From assembly GCF_018131185.1 (NCBI RefSeq), contig NZ_JAFCJE010000007.1, forward strand, positions 186,001 to 250,000: a stretch of DNA of 64,000 bases, given 5' to 3'. The stretch's first letter is position 1; each line of letters begins with the position of its first letter. Below, piece by piece: positions 17,644-25,700 of this stretch. Source of the stretch: Bradyrhizobium diazoefficiens (GTDB lineage Bacteria > Pseudomonadota > Alphaproteobacteria > Rhizobiales > Xanthobacteraceae). Position numbers and translations under genes: made by a program. Under the pieces are notes generated by a model, which was not told where the DNA came from, ran no database searches, and saw nothing but the letters and a program-made list of their open reading frames with translations.

Positions 17644-18345
17644 TCAGGCCGGCAGTCGTTGGCGCAGCAGCAATTCAACCAGGGCAAAATCGAGATCGGA
17701 ATCGATGTCGATCGAGCGTTCTTCCGGCATTTCGAACAGGCGCGTGTCCGGATAGAACACCGCAGGCTGCTCCAGGAATGACGCGACGCGCCAGACATAG
17801 ATCGATGCGTTCATGTCGAAGCAGCGCGGCGCATCCTGCCGGCGCGTGATCGGAGGGTCGGCCGGTTTGGAGAGACCGACGCTGCCGTCGGCGCGCTGCT
17901 CGACCAGGTTGAAATAGGGCGAGCGTCGCGCCGGCGCCCCGGTGATGACGTTGCGCGCGCCGCTTGCGCGCAGCAGTGCCACGGCACCAGTAATGTCTGA
18001 GGCCAGGCGGAGCGGCGAGGTGACGTCGAGATCGACGAAGATCTCCGGCGTCTTGCCCGTTTGCGCGATGGCCTGCTCGAGACAGTGGCGGATCGCCGGC
18101 AGCTTCGGTGCGGTATCGGTCGCCATCTCGTCCGGACGTCGGATTGCGATGTCGGCGCCAGCCTTAAGTGCCGCATCGAGCAGTGCATCCGAATCGCTGC
18201 TGAAGGCGATCGCGTCGAACAGGCAGGTCTCGCGCGCCTGCGCGATGCTCCATGCGAGCACGGGCTTGCCCAGCAGGTCGCGCGCATTCTTGCCGACGAC
18301 TCCTTTCGAGCCGCCCCGCGCGCAGATCGTGCAGAGAAGACTCAT
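17644..18345 (-). CDS. legF: CMP-legionaminate (acylneuraminate) cytidylyltransferase
   Basis: Activates the free nonulosonate with CTP to the CMP-sugar. The N-terminus MSLLCTICARGGSKGVVGKN carries the CTP-binding loop (RxGSKGxxxKN); DLDVTSPLRLASDI near residue 105 and the EERSIDIDSDLDF C-terminus are hallmarks of the NeuA/LegF/PseF group. Length 233 residues is standard. Start at 18345 is coupled to the preceding Gfo/Idh stop as ATGA. With legI, legG, legC, legB, legH and ptmE nearby, CMP-legionaminate or a stereoisomer is the most probable product. Confidence 0.88.
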   Translation of the reverse strand: MSLLCTICARGGSKGVVGKNARDLLGKPVLAWSIAQARETCLFDAIAFSSDSDALLDAALKAGADIAIRRPDEMATDTAPKLPAIRHCLEQAIAQTGKTPEIFVDLDVTSPLRLASDITGAVALLRASGARNVITGAPARRSPYFNLVEQRADGSVGLSKPADPPITRRQDAPRCFDMNASIYVWRVASFLEQPAVFYPDTRLFEMPEERSIDIDSDLDFALVELLLRQRLPA

Positions 18346-19250
18346 GGCGAAATCCAGGTCTTGGTGCGTAGAGCACGCTCGCTGGCGTCGATCAGGTGGA
18401 CGACGCCGAGCGCCTCGGGCAGCGAACAAGCCGGGCTGGCACCACGCAGCGCCGCGGCATGCATGTCGCGATAGCTTTGGTCGCGCTCGCTGGGGATCTC
18501 CATGGCCTTGCCGTTGACGGCAAGACGGCTGCCAACGAGATCTGCCTCGATGGTGTCGTCGTCGACATTGACGCGAATGCGGCGGATGCCCTGTCGGTCG
18601 AGATAGTCCATGTGGACGTGGACCGACGGCGCCCGCTGCATATCGAGCAGCAGGTCGAGGTGGTCATCGACGTCGATGTCGCGCGCGCCCGACGCGCCGC
18701 CGAGCGCGGCGACGCGATGCCACGGGCCGAACAGCCACAGGAGATAATCCAGCTCATGGCTGAGATCGCGCAGCACGCCGCCGCCGGCGTCGGCCGTGGC
18801 GGATGCGGTCGCGCGGTGATCGCGGCCGGGCCGCCAGTCCCTGATGTCCTGGCCGACATAGGCGGCGACCGTGATCACGTCGCGCCCGCGCAGTCTTTCG
18901 GCCAGAGACGTCATCACGGGGTGAAAGCGCAGATTGTATCCGACGCTGACATGGGAAAACGGATATCTCGGGGGCGGTGCCGGTGTTGCGAACAGCGGCT
19001 TTTCGACAAGAACGCTGCCGTGGAAGCCTGCCTGCGCGAGCTCTTGCAGATCGTCAGCGTGGCGCGCGGTCTCGGTGGCAATCACTACATAGTCCGGATG
19101 CGCCGTCGCGACGGCCTGCGTGATCGATCCGTAATCGCCGCCTTCGCGGCGACTGACGGTCGCGACCTCCAGGCCAAGCTCGCGCAGGATGCGCGCATGC
19201 CTTGTGCCGATCGAGCCGAGGCCAACCACGACGGCTTTTGTCGAGGTCAC
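18342..19250 (-). CDS. Gfo/Idh/MocA-family oxidoreductase
   Basis: 302 residues; N-terminal Rossmann fold with VVVGLGSIGTRHARIL (GxGxxG), then VVIATETARHADD and VLVEKPLFA, the EKP motif that is the signature of this family. The C-terminal domain holds GGVLRDLSHELDYLLWLFG, where the DxxxHxxD-like pattern positions substrate. It would oxidise or reduce a sugar or sugar nucleotide with NAD(P). It sits between ptmE and legF with 4-bp overlaps on both sides, so it very probably acts in the same pathway, although a Gfo/Idh enzyme is not part of the canonical legionaminate route. Confidence 0.82.
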   Translation of the reverse strand: MTSTKAVVVGLGSIGTRHARILRELGLEVATVSRREGGDYGSITQAVATAHPDYVVIATETARHADDLQELAQAGFHGSVLVEKPLFATPAPPPRYPFSHVSVGYNLRFHPVMTSLAERLRGRDVITVAAYVGQDIRDWRPGRDHRATASATADAGGGVLRDLSHELDYLLWLFGPWHRVAALGGASGARDIDVDDHLDLLLDMQRAPSVHVHMDYLDRQGIRRIRVNVDDDTIEADLVGSRLAVNGKAMEIPSERDQSYRDMHAAALRGASPACSLPEALGVVHLIDASERALRTKTWISP

Positions 19251-20296
19251 GGGAAGACCTCGTGAAACTCCGCATGAGCCTGCTCGAAATCCTCCAGGCG
19301 GCCGATGTCGAGCCAGTATTCGCGAATGGGATAGACCGCAACCCGCCCTTTGCCGGCGATCACGCGTTCCAGCACGGTCGGCATGTCGATACTGGCGCCG
19401 GGCGTGACGTGGCGAAAGACGGACTGGCCGATCACGTAGATGCCGGCACTGACGAACCAGCTCTCGGTCGGCTTCTCGCGGATGGCGTCGAGAAAACCGT
19501 CTGACGTGGACACGACGCCATAGGGTACGTGCACCTTGTGCTCGCGCACGGCCATCGTCGCTTCAGCCGGCGTCGCGTTGTGGAAATCGAGGAGAGCCCC
19601 GTAGTTGATCGTGGTGAGAATGTCGCCGTTGGTGACGATCATGGGCAGAGCCGGCGGCGCCCTGAAGAGTCCGAGGGCGCCTGCAGTCCCCAGGCGTTCC
19701 GTTTCGTGGACGTACTGGATATTGGCGCCGAAGGCGGCACCATCGCCAAAGTAGTCCTTGATCGTCTGGGCCTTGTAGTTGACCGAGATGAAGATGTTGC
19801 CAAAACCCTGCTGCACGACGTTGCGGACGATCGTCTCGAGCAGCGGTCGGCCGCCGACATTGAGCATCGGCTTCGGCACGTCGCGCGTCAGCGCGCCCAG
19901 GCGCTCGCCAAGGCCGCCCGCCATGATCAGGACAGGGTTCGGATAGTGAGCCGGTTCGAGCAGTTCATCGAGCGTCTCGACCACGACCAGATGGCCGCCC
20001 TCGTCGAGCAGCGGGAGCTGCTTGATCGACTTCTGCCGCATCAGCTGCAGGCGATCCTCGCGCGGCAGCGTCGCAGAAGCCGACACCGGGCCGCGGTTCA
20101 TGATGTCAGTTGCAAGTCCGGTGAGCGGTACACCCCGCAGCAGGCCACGCCTCACGTCACCATCGGTGACCACGCCGAGCAGGCGATTCTGGTCGTCGAG
20201 CACGAGCGCAATCTGAATGCTTCCGCTCTCGATGGCAGCAATGGCCTCGCCCACGGTCGCCTGCGTTCCAACGACGGCCTTACGCCAGGATTTCAT
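19247..20296 (-). CDS. ptmE: CBS-domain nucleotidyltransferase, PtmE-like glucosamine-1-phosphate guanylyltransferase
   Basis: Two-part protein of 349 residues. Residues 1-115 are a CBS pair (ALVLDDQNRLLGVVTDGDVRRGLL, then KQLPLLDEGGHLVVVETLDEL). Residues 120-345 are a nucleotidyltransferase with IMAGGLGERLGALTRDVPKPMLNVGGRPLLE and VTNGDILT. This architecture is that of Campylobacter PtmE, which makes the GDP-sugar used for legionaminic acid. The ATG at 20296 is used; the open frame extends a further 80 codons across the divergent spacer without similarity. It heads the long minus-strand operon running to 7296. Confidence 0.85.
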   Translation of the reverse strand: MKSWRKAVVGTQATVGEAIAAIESGSIQIALVLDDQNRLLGVVTDGDVRRGLLRGVPLTGLATDIMNRGPVSASATLPREDRLQLMRQKSIKQLPLLDEGGHLVVVETLDELLEPAHYPNPVLIMAGGLGERLGALTRDVPKPMLNVGGRPLLETIVRNVVQQGFGNIFISVNYKAQTIKDYFGDGAAFGANIQYVHETERLGTAGALGLFRAPPALPMIVTNGDILTTINYGALLDFHNATPAEATMAVREHKVHVPYGVVSTSDGFLDAIREKPTESWFVSAGIYVIGQSVFRHVTPGASIDMPTVLERVIAGKGRVAVYPIREYWLDIGRLEDFEQAHAEFHEVFP

Positions 20297-20350
20297 GGCA
20301 ATCTGCCTCGTATACGCCAGATATCGGGGGCGGCCCACGGCTGAGCTTGC

Positions 20351-20379
20351 TATATCGCGGGTGCGAGACGCGGCGTCAA
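20351..20379 (-). promoter_or_regulatory. Predicted sigma-70-type promoter of the ptmE operon
   Basis: On the minus strand TTGACG (-35, 20374-20379) and GATATA (-10, 20351-20356) are separated by 17 bp and lie about 55 bp before the ptmE ATG. Both boxes fit the alphaproteobacterial housekeeping pattern. Confidence 0.5.
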
Positions 20380-20442
20380 CCCCAACGGCAACCCCCTGAA
20401 CAGCTCCGTTAACCCCGGCGTTTCGCGGCCCGAATCGACGGT

Positions 20443-20470
20443 TTGAAGACCCGCGATCCCCCGTTAAGAT
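20443..20470 (+). promoter_or_regulatory. Predicted promoter of legH
   Basis: TTGAAG (20443-20448) and TAAGAT (20465-20470) with a 16-bp spacer, 22 bp upstream of the legH ATG. AGGGGA follows as the ribosome-binding site. Back-to-back with the ptmE promoter in the 196-bp divergent spacer. Confidence 0.35.
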
Positions 20471-20492
20471 CGCCGGGCGCAGGGGAATCGCG

Positions 20493-21104
20493 ATGGATGA
20501 TCTCATCATCATGGGCGGCGGCGAGCATGCCTTCATGGTCTACGAAGCGGCGCTGTTGTCCGGCCAGTTCAAGGTCGTCGGCTTCCTCGATCGGCAGCCC
20601 GGAACGCTGGGCGACGTCAGTTATCTCGGAACCGACGAGGCCGCGCCAGAGTATCCGGATGCCGCCTTCGTGGTGGGTGTCGGATCGATGCAGGCGGGGC
20701 CCGCACGCCGGCAGATGATCGGCCGCATGCCGGTCAAGCGCTGGGCGTCCGTGATTCATCCGCGCGCGATCGTCTCGCCGTCAGCCACGATCGGCGCAGG
20801 CACCGTCATCATGCCGGGCGCGATCGTCAATGCACGAAGCCGCATCGGCGATCACTGCATCATCAATTCCGCTGTCGTCGTCGAGCACGACGTGCGAATC
20901 GGCGATTGCACGCACCTGTCGCCGGGAACCGTGGTCGGCGGGGGCGCGACGATCGGCGAGAACTGCTTCGTCGGCCTCGGCAGCCGGGTCAGGGACCACA
21001 TCGCGATCGGCAACGACACGCTGGTCGCGATGGGATCGGTCGTCACGGCGCCATGCCCGCCGGGATCGGCCCTTCGCGGTGTGCCGGCCAAGCCGCAAGG
21101 CTAA
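20493..21104 (+). CDS. legH: NeuD/PglD/LegH-type sugar N-acetyltransferase
   Basis: 203-residue left-handed beta-helix acyltransferase. The N-terminal Rossmann-like part (LIIMGGGEHAFMVYEAA) binds the sugar nucleotide; the C-terminal two thirds are hexapeptide repeats (IGAGTVIMPGAIVNARSRIG, IGDCTHLSPG, VGGGATIGEN). The catalytic His is in VVVEHDVRIG near residue 132. In the legionaminate pathway it would acetylate the 4-amino group made by LegC, using acetyl-CoA. It is the only leg gene on the plus strand and overlaps the legI stop by 4 bp tail to tail. RBS AGGGGA precedes the ATG. Confidence 0.82.
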   Translation: MDDLIIMGGGEHAFMVYEAALLSGQFKVVGFLDRQPGTLGDVSYLGTDEAAPEYPDAAFVVGVGSMQAGPARRQMIGRMPVKRWASVIHPRAIVSPSATIGAGTVIMPGAIVNARSRIGDHCIINSAVVVEHDVRIGDCTHLSPGTVVGGGATIGENCFVGLGSRVRDHIAIGNDTLVAMGSVVTAPCPPGSALRGVPAKPQG

Positions 21105-22171
21105 AGCGGATCGTCCGGTTCGAGCGCGCGAGGCGAGGTCGTTCCGACCAGCGACCAATAGTCGATCGGCGGCCGGCCCGCACCGGGTCGCTTGGCGGTG
21201 ATGTCGGCGGGGCCGATGGTCTCGCCAGCCTTCAGCGCACGCGCCGCAACGATGCTCTTGCGCGCCACAGGGACGTTCCTGATCTCGGAGCCCTTTGGCG
21301 TCTTCACGCCGTCACCGAGCGCACGCTCGACGTTGCGGATGGCGATGACCATGCGTTTGAAGTCGTCGGGCTCGAGCGAAGCCGCGTGATCGGGGCCTTG
21401 CGCCCCGCGGTCGAGCGTCAGGTGCTTTTCGATGATTGTCGCGCCGAGCGCGACGGAGGCCACCGAGATCTCGAAACCGTCGGTGTGATCGGAATAGCCG
21501 ACCGGAAGCTGGAATGCGGACCGCATCGTGCCCATCGCCGCGAGGTTCACGTCGCCGACGGGGCAGGGATATTCGGTCGTGCAATGCAGCAGGCTCACGT
21601 GCTGTGCGAGCGTCGTGCGCGCTGCTGGATCGCGCCATGCGGCGCGGAAAGCGACGATGCCTGGTGGGGCATCGGATTGGCTGTAGCCATGCGCGAGCAC
21701 GCCCAGCGCCTCCTCGATCTCGCCGAGCGTTGCCATGCCTGTCGACAGGATCAATGTCGCGCCGGCCTTGGCGGCCGCATGCAGCAGCGGTGCATTAGTG
21801 AGATCGCCTGATCCGATCTTGATGCGCGGCAGCTTCAGCGACAGCAGGAAGGCGAGCGAAGCGTCGTCGAACGGCGTCGACAGGAATTCGATGCCGCGCC
21901 CCCTCGCACGTTCGATCAGCGTGTGATGCGCGGCCTGCGGCAACTCGAGCCGTTCCAGCATGGCAAGCTGGCTTTCGTCGGCATCCGTCGTGCGCTGCTG
22001 ATAATCGGCCTTCCTTGCTGCGCTGCCAGCCAGTGCTTTCGCATTGAAGGTCTGAAATTTGACGATGTCGGCGCCGGCATCCGCGGCGGCCTCAACCAGC
22101 GCCAGCGCCTTCTCCAGGCTTCCGTCATGATTGACGCCGGCTTCTGCGATGATGAGCGTGTGCGTGGTCAT
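21101..22171 (-). CDS. legI: Legionaminate synthase (NeuB family)
   Basis: Condenses phosphoenolpyruvate with a 2,4-diacetamido-2,4,6-trideoxy-hexose to the nine-carbon legionaminate. N-terminal TIM barrel with AEAGVNHDGSL, VKFQTF, STGMATLGE, LHCTTEYPCP, VGYSDHTDG and EKHLTLDRGAQGPDHAAS, all in the family order; the C-terminal SAF (antifreeze-like) domain covers about residues 290-350. Length 356 matches NeuB/LegI. The start overlaps the legG stop (ATGA). Neu5Ac or pseudaminate synthase is possible from sequence alone; the LegB/LegC/PtmE context favours legionaminate. Confidence 0.87.
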   Translation of the reverse strand: MTTHTLIIAEAGVNHDGSLEKALALVEAAADAGADIVKFQTFNAKALAGSAARKADYQQRTTDADESQLAMLERLELPQAAHHTLIERARGRGIEFLSTPFDDASLAFLLSLKLPRIKIGSGDLTNAPLLHAAAKAGATLILSTGMATLGEIEEALGVLAHGYSQSDAPPGIVAFRAAWRDPAARTTLAQHVSLLHCTTEYPCPVGDVNLAAMGTMRSAFQLPVGYSDHTDGFEISVASVALGATIIEKHLTLDRGAQGPDHAASLEPDDFKRMVIAIRNVERALGDGVKTPKGSEIRNVPVARKSIVAARALKAGETIGPADITAKRPGAGRPPIDYWSLVGTTSPRALEPDDPL

Positions 22172-23346
22172 GCCTGCGCCCCTCTTGGCGGAAGCTCGTA
22201 AAAGCCTTTGACCAGAAGCGGCCTGAAATCGGGGATGCCGGCGATAGTTTCAGCAAATCGGCGGCTGGATTCGCCGTCGCCGTAAGGGTTGACGGTGGCT
22301 TGACGGCCGCGTTGCAGCCCCGCGGCGATGGCGGCGGCAATGGCGCCGCGCTCGGGCGCTGCGTGAAATACAGACGTCGCGCGCTCGCGTCCCTTCTGGC
22401 GGTCGCCAATATCGACCGTGGGAACTCCGAAGGAGGGCGCTTCGAGCACGCCGCTCGAGGAATTGCCGATCACGACGTCCACCTGGCTCATCAGGCTGAG
22501 ATAGCCAAGCTGCCCGAGCGATGCGACCGCGATCGTGTTCGGCCGGCCGGCCGCGAAAGCCTCGATCCGGGCGTTCAAGGCGCGGCCCTCGGCGTCGGCG
22601 TTGGCGAGCGTGAAGACGAAACGAAAGGCGGGATCGAGCGTCGAGAGCGCTGCGAACAATTCGTCCAGTTCGGCCACCGAGCGTCCGGCCTCGACCGTGA
22701 CGGGGTGGAATGTGATGAGCGCATTGCGTTCGCCGAGTGGCATCCCGATCGCGCCGCCTATGTCGTCGCGGTTCATCAGATCGAGATGCTTGATGGCGTC
22801 AATGCCGACCGAGCCGATAGTGTGGATACGGGACGGGTGTTCGCCGAGCTGTATCAATCGTCGTGTCGAGCCCTGATTGCTGGTGAAATGCAGGTGCGAC
22901 ATCTTGCTGATCGCATGGCGCGTGGATTCGTCGACCGCGCCTTCGGTAACGTCTCCACCGAACAGATGCGCCATCGGCAGCCGCATGAACATCGCGGCCT
23001 GCGCGGCTGCGAACATCTCGAACCGGTCGCCGAGGACGACGATGAGATCCGGCTGCAGGCGTGTGAGGGTATCGGCAAAGCCGATGACGCCGAGCCCGAC
23101 CGATTTCGCGACGCCGGCGCCGGTGTCGCTGCTCAGCAAGGTCTCGACGCGCGCGTCGACCTCGAACCCCTCGTCGCGGATTGCGTTGAACGTGTAGCCG
23201 AACTCCGGCGCGAAGTGCATGCCGGTGGCGACGAGCTGAAGTGTCAGGCCGGGTGTTCCCCGGATGGCGCGCATCGGCCAGATCAGCAGCCCGAAATCGG
23301 CACGGCTGCCGGTGACGAAACAGATCTTTCGCGCGCCACTATTCAT
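22168..23346 (-). CDS. legG: Hydrolysing UDP/GDP-sugar 2-epimerase (NeuC/LegG)
   Basis: Removes the nucleotide and inverts C2 to give the free 2,4-diacetamido-2,4,6-trideoxymannose used by LegI. GT-B-like fold, 392 residues; FVTGSRADFGLL at the N-terminus, LGDRFEMFAAA near residue 95, HLFGGDVTEGAVDESTRHAISKMSHLHF near 125, and the C-terminal GNSSSGVLEAPSFGVPTVDIGDRQKGR nucleotide-binding segment, all matching NeuC/LegG. It overlaps legC by 8 bp and legI by 4 bp. Confidence 0.88.
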   Translation of the reverse strand: MNSGARKICFVTGSRADFGLLIWPMRAIRGTPGLTLQLVATGMHFAPEFGYTFNAIRDEGFEVDARVETLLSSDTGAGVAKSVGLGVIGFADTLTRLQPDLIVVLGDRFEMFAAAQAAMFMRLPMAHLFGGDVTEGAVDESTRHAISKMSHLHFTSNQGSTRRLIQLGEHPSRIHTIGSVGIDAIKHLDLMNRDDIGGAIGMPLGERNALITFHPVTVEAGRSVAELDELFAALSTLDPAFRFVFTLANADAEGRALNARIEAFAAGRPNTIAVASLGQLGYLSLMSQVDVVIGNSSSGVLEAPSFGVPTVDIGDRQKGRERATSVFHAAPERGAIAAAIAAGLQRGRQATVNPYGDGESSRRFAETIAGIPDFRPLLVKGFYELPPRGAQA

Positions 23347-24550
23347 CGCGGGTCCTGATACTGGCGCTGCTGGGCAGGTTGATCAGCCTGCGTTCGATGG
23401 ATTCGGCGGTGGAAAGGTCGCCGCGGGGGCTTTGCGCGAACATCGGCAGCTTGTGCATCAACGTCCAGGCCGGACGCGCGCCAAAGCCGGCATCGTTGAG
23501 CGCGGCAAGGACGTCGTCGCGGCGGTCGGCATTTGCTTCGTCGAGCAGGATCGCGTTCAGCCAGTAATTGCTCGTGGTGTCCTTTGGCTCGCGCGAGAAG
23601 TGGACGCCGGGAACATCCGCAAAGGCGCGCTGATAGGCTGAAGCCAACTTGCGCTTGCTCGCCAGGAAGCCGTCGAGCTGCTCGAGCTGGGCACAACCGA
23701 GTGCCGCGTTCAAGTTCGGCAGGCGGTAGTTGAAGCCGATTTCGTCGTGGATGAAGGCCCATTTGTGCGGCAGCTTCGCCGTCGTCGTCAGGTGCTTGGC
23801 GCGGCGGCCGAGCTCCTCGTCATTGGTCAGGATGGCGCCGCCGCCGCCGGTGGTGACGATCTTGTTGCCGTTGAAGCTGAGTGCCGCGAGGCGCGCCCGC
23901 GATCCGACCGCGTGGCCCTTGTAGGTCGACCCCAGCGATTCCGCGGCGTCTTCCACGAGTGCGATGTTCCATTCGTCCGCAAGGGCGGCGATCGCGTCCA
24001 GATCGACGGGGTGGCCGAAGGTGTGCATCGGCGCGATAGCCGCGATGCGGCGGCCGGTCTCCCGATTGATGGTGCCGGTCGCGGTCTTCTGCGCAATCGC
24101 ATCGAGTCGCACCGCGAGCGCGCGCGCGTCCATGCCCAATGTGTCGAGCGAGCTGTCGACGAAATGCGGCGCTGCACCGCAATAGGCGATTGCATTTGTC
24201 GTCGCGATGAAGGTCAGCGCCGGCGAGATGACCTCGTCGCCGGGCTCGACGCCGGCGAGCTTGAAGCAGGCATGCAGCGCGGCCGTGCCATTGACGACGG
24301 CGACCGCGCGTCTGGCGCCGGTGACCTCCTCGAGCATGCGTTCGAACCGATCGACGAAGGGACCGACCGAGGAGACGAAGGTGCTCTTGATGCACTCTTC
24401 GAGGTAAGCGATCTCGTTGCCGGCGAACACCGGCTCATGCAGGCCGAGGATGCCGTTCGGCGTTCCCACCGCGCGTCGCACGGCATCGACGATCGTCTTT
24501 TGATCGAAGCCTGACTTCGTCACGGGAGCGCCCACCATCGCCTCAGACAT
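23339..24550 (-). CDS. legC: PLP-dependent sugar aminotransferase, LegC type (DegT/DnrJ/EryC1/StrS)
   Basis: Transfers an amino group, usually from glutamate, to C4 of the 4-keto-6-deoxy sugar nucleotide made by LegB. 403 residues. VNGTAALHACFKLAGVEPGDEVISP is the cofactor phosphate loop region, EDAAESLGSTYKG contains the Asp that pairs with the PLP nitrogen, and SFNGNKIVTTGGGG has the Schiff-base Lys near residue 222. The N-terminal part with PNGILGLHEPVFAGNEIAYLEECI is typical of LegC rather than PseC. It overlaps legB by 8 bp. Confidence 0.87.
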   Translation of the reverse strand: MSEAMVGAPVTKSGFDQKTIVDAVRRAVGTPNGILGLHEPVFAGNEIAYLEECIKSTFVSSVGPFVDRFERMLEEVTGARRAVAVVNGTAALHACFKLAGVEPGDEVISPALTFIATTNAIAYCGAAPHFVDSSLDTLGMDARALAVRLDAIAQKTATGTINRETGRRIAAIAPMHTFGHPVDLDAIAALADEWNIALVEDAAESLGSTYKGHAVGSRARLAALSFNGNKIVTTGGGGAILTNDEELGRRAKHLTTTAKLPHKWAFIHDEIGFNYRLPNLNAALGCAQLEQLDGFLASKRKLASAYQRAFADVPGVHFSREPKDTTSNYWLNAILLDEANADRRDDVLAALNDAGFGARPAWTLMHKLPMFAQSPRGDLSTAESIERRLINLPSSASIRTRDE

Positions 24551-25562
24551 TGTATACGTCAGCCTTGTAGCGGCCGAGGTTGATAGGATTGGTGAACCAG
24601 TTCACCGTCTCGACCATGCCGCGTCGCATGCCCTCGATGCCGCCGAATTCCGGGCTCCAGCCGAGCCGCTGGCGTGCCTTGGAATTGTCGGCCCAGAGCC
24701 GCTCGACCTCGCTATTGGCGGGACGCAGTCGCATTTCATCGGTCTCGATTTCGATCGTCGTCCCCATGACGTCAGCGATCATCTGCGCGGTCGCGCCGAC
24801 CGAAATCTCGAAGCCGCTGCCGAGATTGATGGTCTGGCCCACGACTTGCTCCGCAGGCGCCGTGAGGCCCGCGATCAGCCCGCGCGCGGTGTCGGTGACG
24901 AACGAGAAATCTCGGGTCGGGCTGACGGCGCCGAGGCGGATCCTCCGCTTGCCCGTCGCGATCTGGCTGATGATCGTCGGGATCACTGCCCGCGCCGATT
25001 GCCGCGGACCAAATGTGTTGAACGGCCGGATCACCACGACGGGCATGTCGAACGAAGCCTGGAACGACAGCGCCATCTGGTCGGAGGCGATCTTTGAGGC
25101 CGAGTAGGGCGACTGCCCGACCAGTGGATGGCTCTCCTTGATCGGAACCGTTTGCGCCGTGCCGTAAACCTCGCTGGTCGAGGTCTGAACGAAGCGCCGC
25201 ACGCCGGCCATGCGCGCGGCCTGGAGCACGTTCACGGTGCCGCGCACATTGGTCTCGACATAGGAATCGGGCGCCACGTAGGAAAATGGGATGGCGATCA
25301 GCGCGGCGAGGTGCAGCACGTCGGTGCAGCCGCTCGCGGCCGCGATCATGAAATGCGGGTCGCGGATGTCGCCAGCCGCCACCTCCACCGACGTCATCAC
25401 GTCGGCCGGTACCGTGTCGAGCCAGCCCCAGGAGTTGAAGGAGTTGTAATAGACGATCGCCTTGACGCGGGCGCCAGCTCTCACGAGCTCCTCGACGACA
25501 TGCGAGCCGATGAAGCCGTCGCTGCCGGTGACGAGGACGCGGGCGCCCTTCAGATCTTCCAT
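24543..25562 (-). CDS. legB: Sugar-nucleotide 4,6-dehydratase, LegB type (extended SDR)
   Basis: First nucleotide-sugar-modifying step: NAD-dependent 4,6-dehydration of GDP-GlcNAc (or UDP-GlcNAc) to the 4-keto-6-deoxy sugar. 339 residues; RVLVTGSDGFIGSHVVEEL near residue 8, active-site Thr in QTSTSEVYGT, and YSASKIASDQMA as YxxxK. GQTINLGSGFEISVG and RRGMVETVNWF in the C-terminal half fit the LegB group. The ATG at 25562 is used since the longer frame begins with TTG. It is the promoter-proximal gene of legBCGI. Confidence 0.87.
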   Translation of the reverse strand: MEDLKGARVLVTGSDGFIGSHVVEELVRAGARVKAIVYYNSFNSWGWLDTVPADVMTSVEVAAGDIRDPHFMIAAASGCTDVLHLAALIAIPFSYVAPDSYVETNVRGTVNVLQAARMAGVRRFVQTSTSEVYGTAQTVPIKESHPLVGQSPYSASKIASDQMALSFQASFDMPVVVIRPFNTFGPRQSARAVIPTIISQIATGKRRIRLGAVSPTRDFSFVTDTARGLIAGLTAPAEQVVGQTINLGSGFEISVGATAQMIADVMGTTIEIETDEMRLRPANSEVERLWADNSKARQRLGWSPEFGGIEGMRRGMVETVNWFTNPINLGRYKADVYNV

Positions 25563-25607
25563 GCCGGACCCCAAACGCGATTAATCCAGTCTTCGCAATA
25601 GGATGGC

Positions 25608-25636
25608 GCTATAGCACACTGGCGGTTGCGTGCAAC
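25608..25636 (-). promoter_or_regulatory. Predicted legB promoter with a palindrome over its -35 box
   Basis: Minus strand TTGCAC (25630-25635) and TATAGC (25608-25613), 16 bp apart, about 45 bp upstream of legB. The sequence GTTGCGTGCAAC at 25625-25636 is a 5+2+5 inverted repeat that overlaps the -35 hexamer and could be a repressor or activator site. The 138-bp spacer to the next gene holds nothing else evident. Confidence 0.45.
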
Positions 25637-25700
25637 AGACGAGTCCTCCTCTCCACCGGATGACCACTTCCGCAGGCAATTTGAGCGCAGTCCGACCGGA

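Noticed and set aside
20297..20536. N-terminal 80-codon extension of the ptmE frame
   Set aside because: It would run through the divergent promoter region and into legH; homologous sequence starts at the ATG at 20296.
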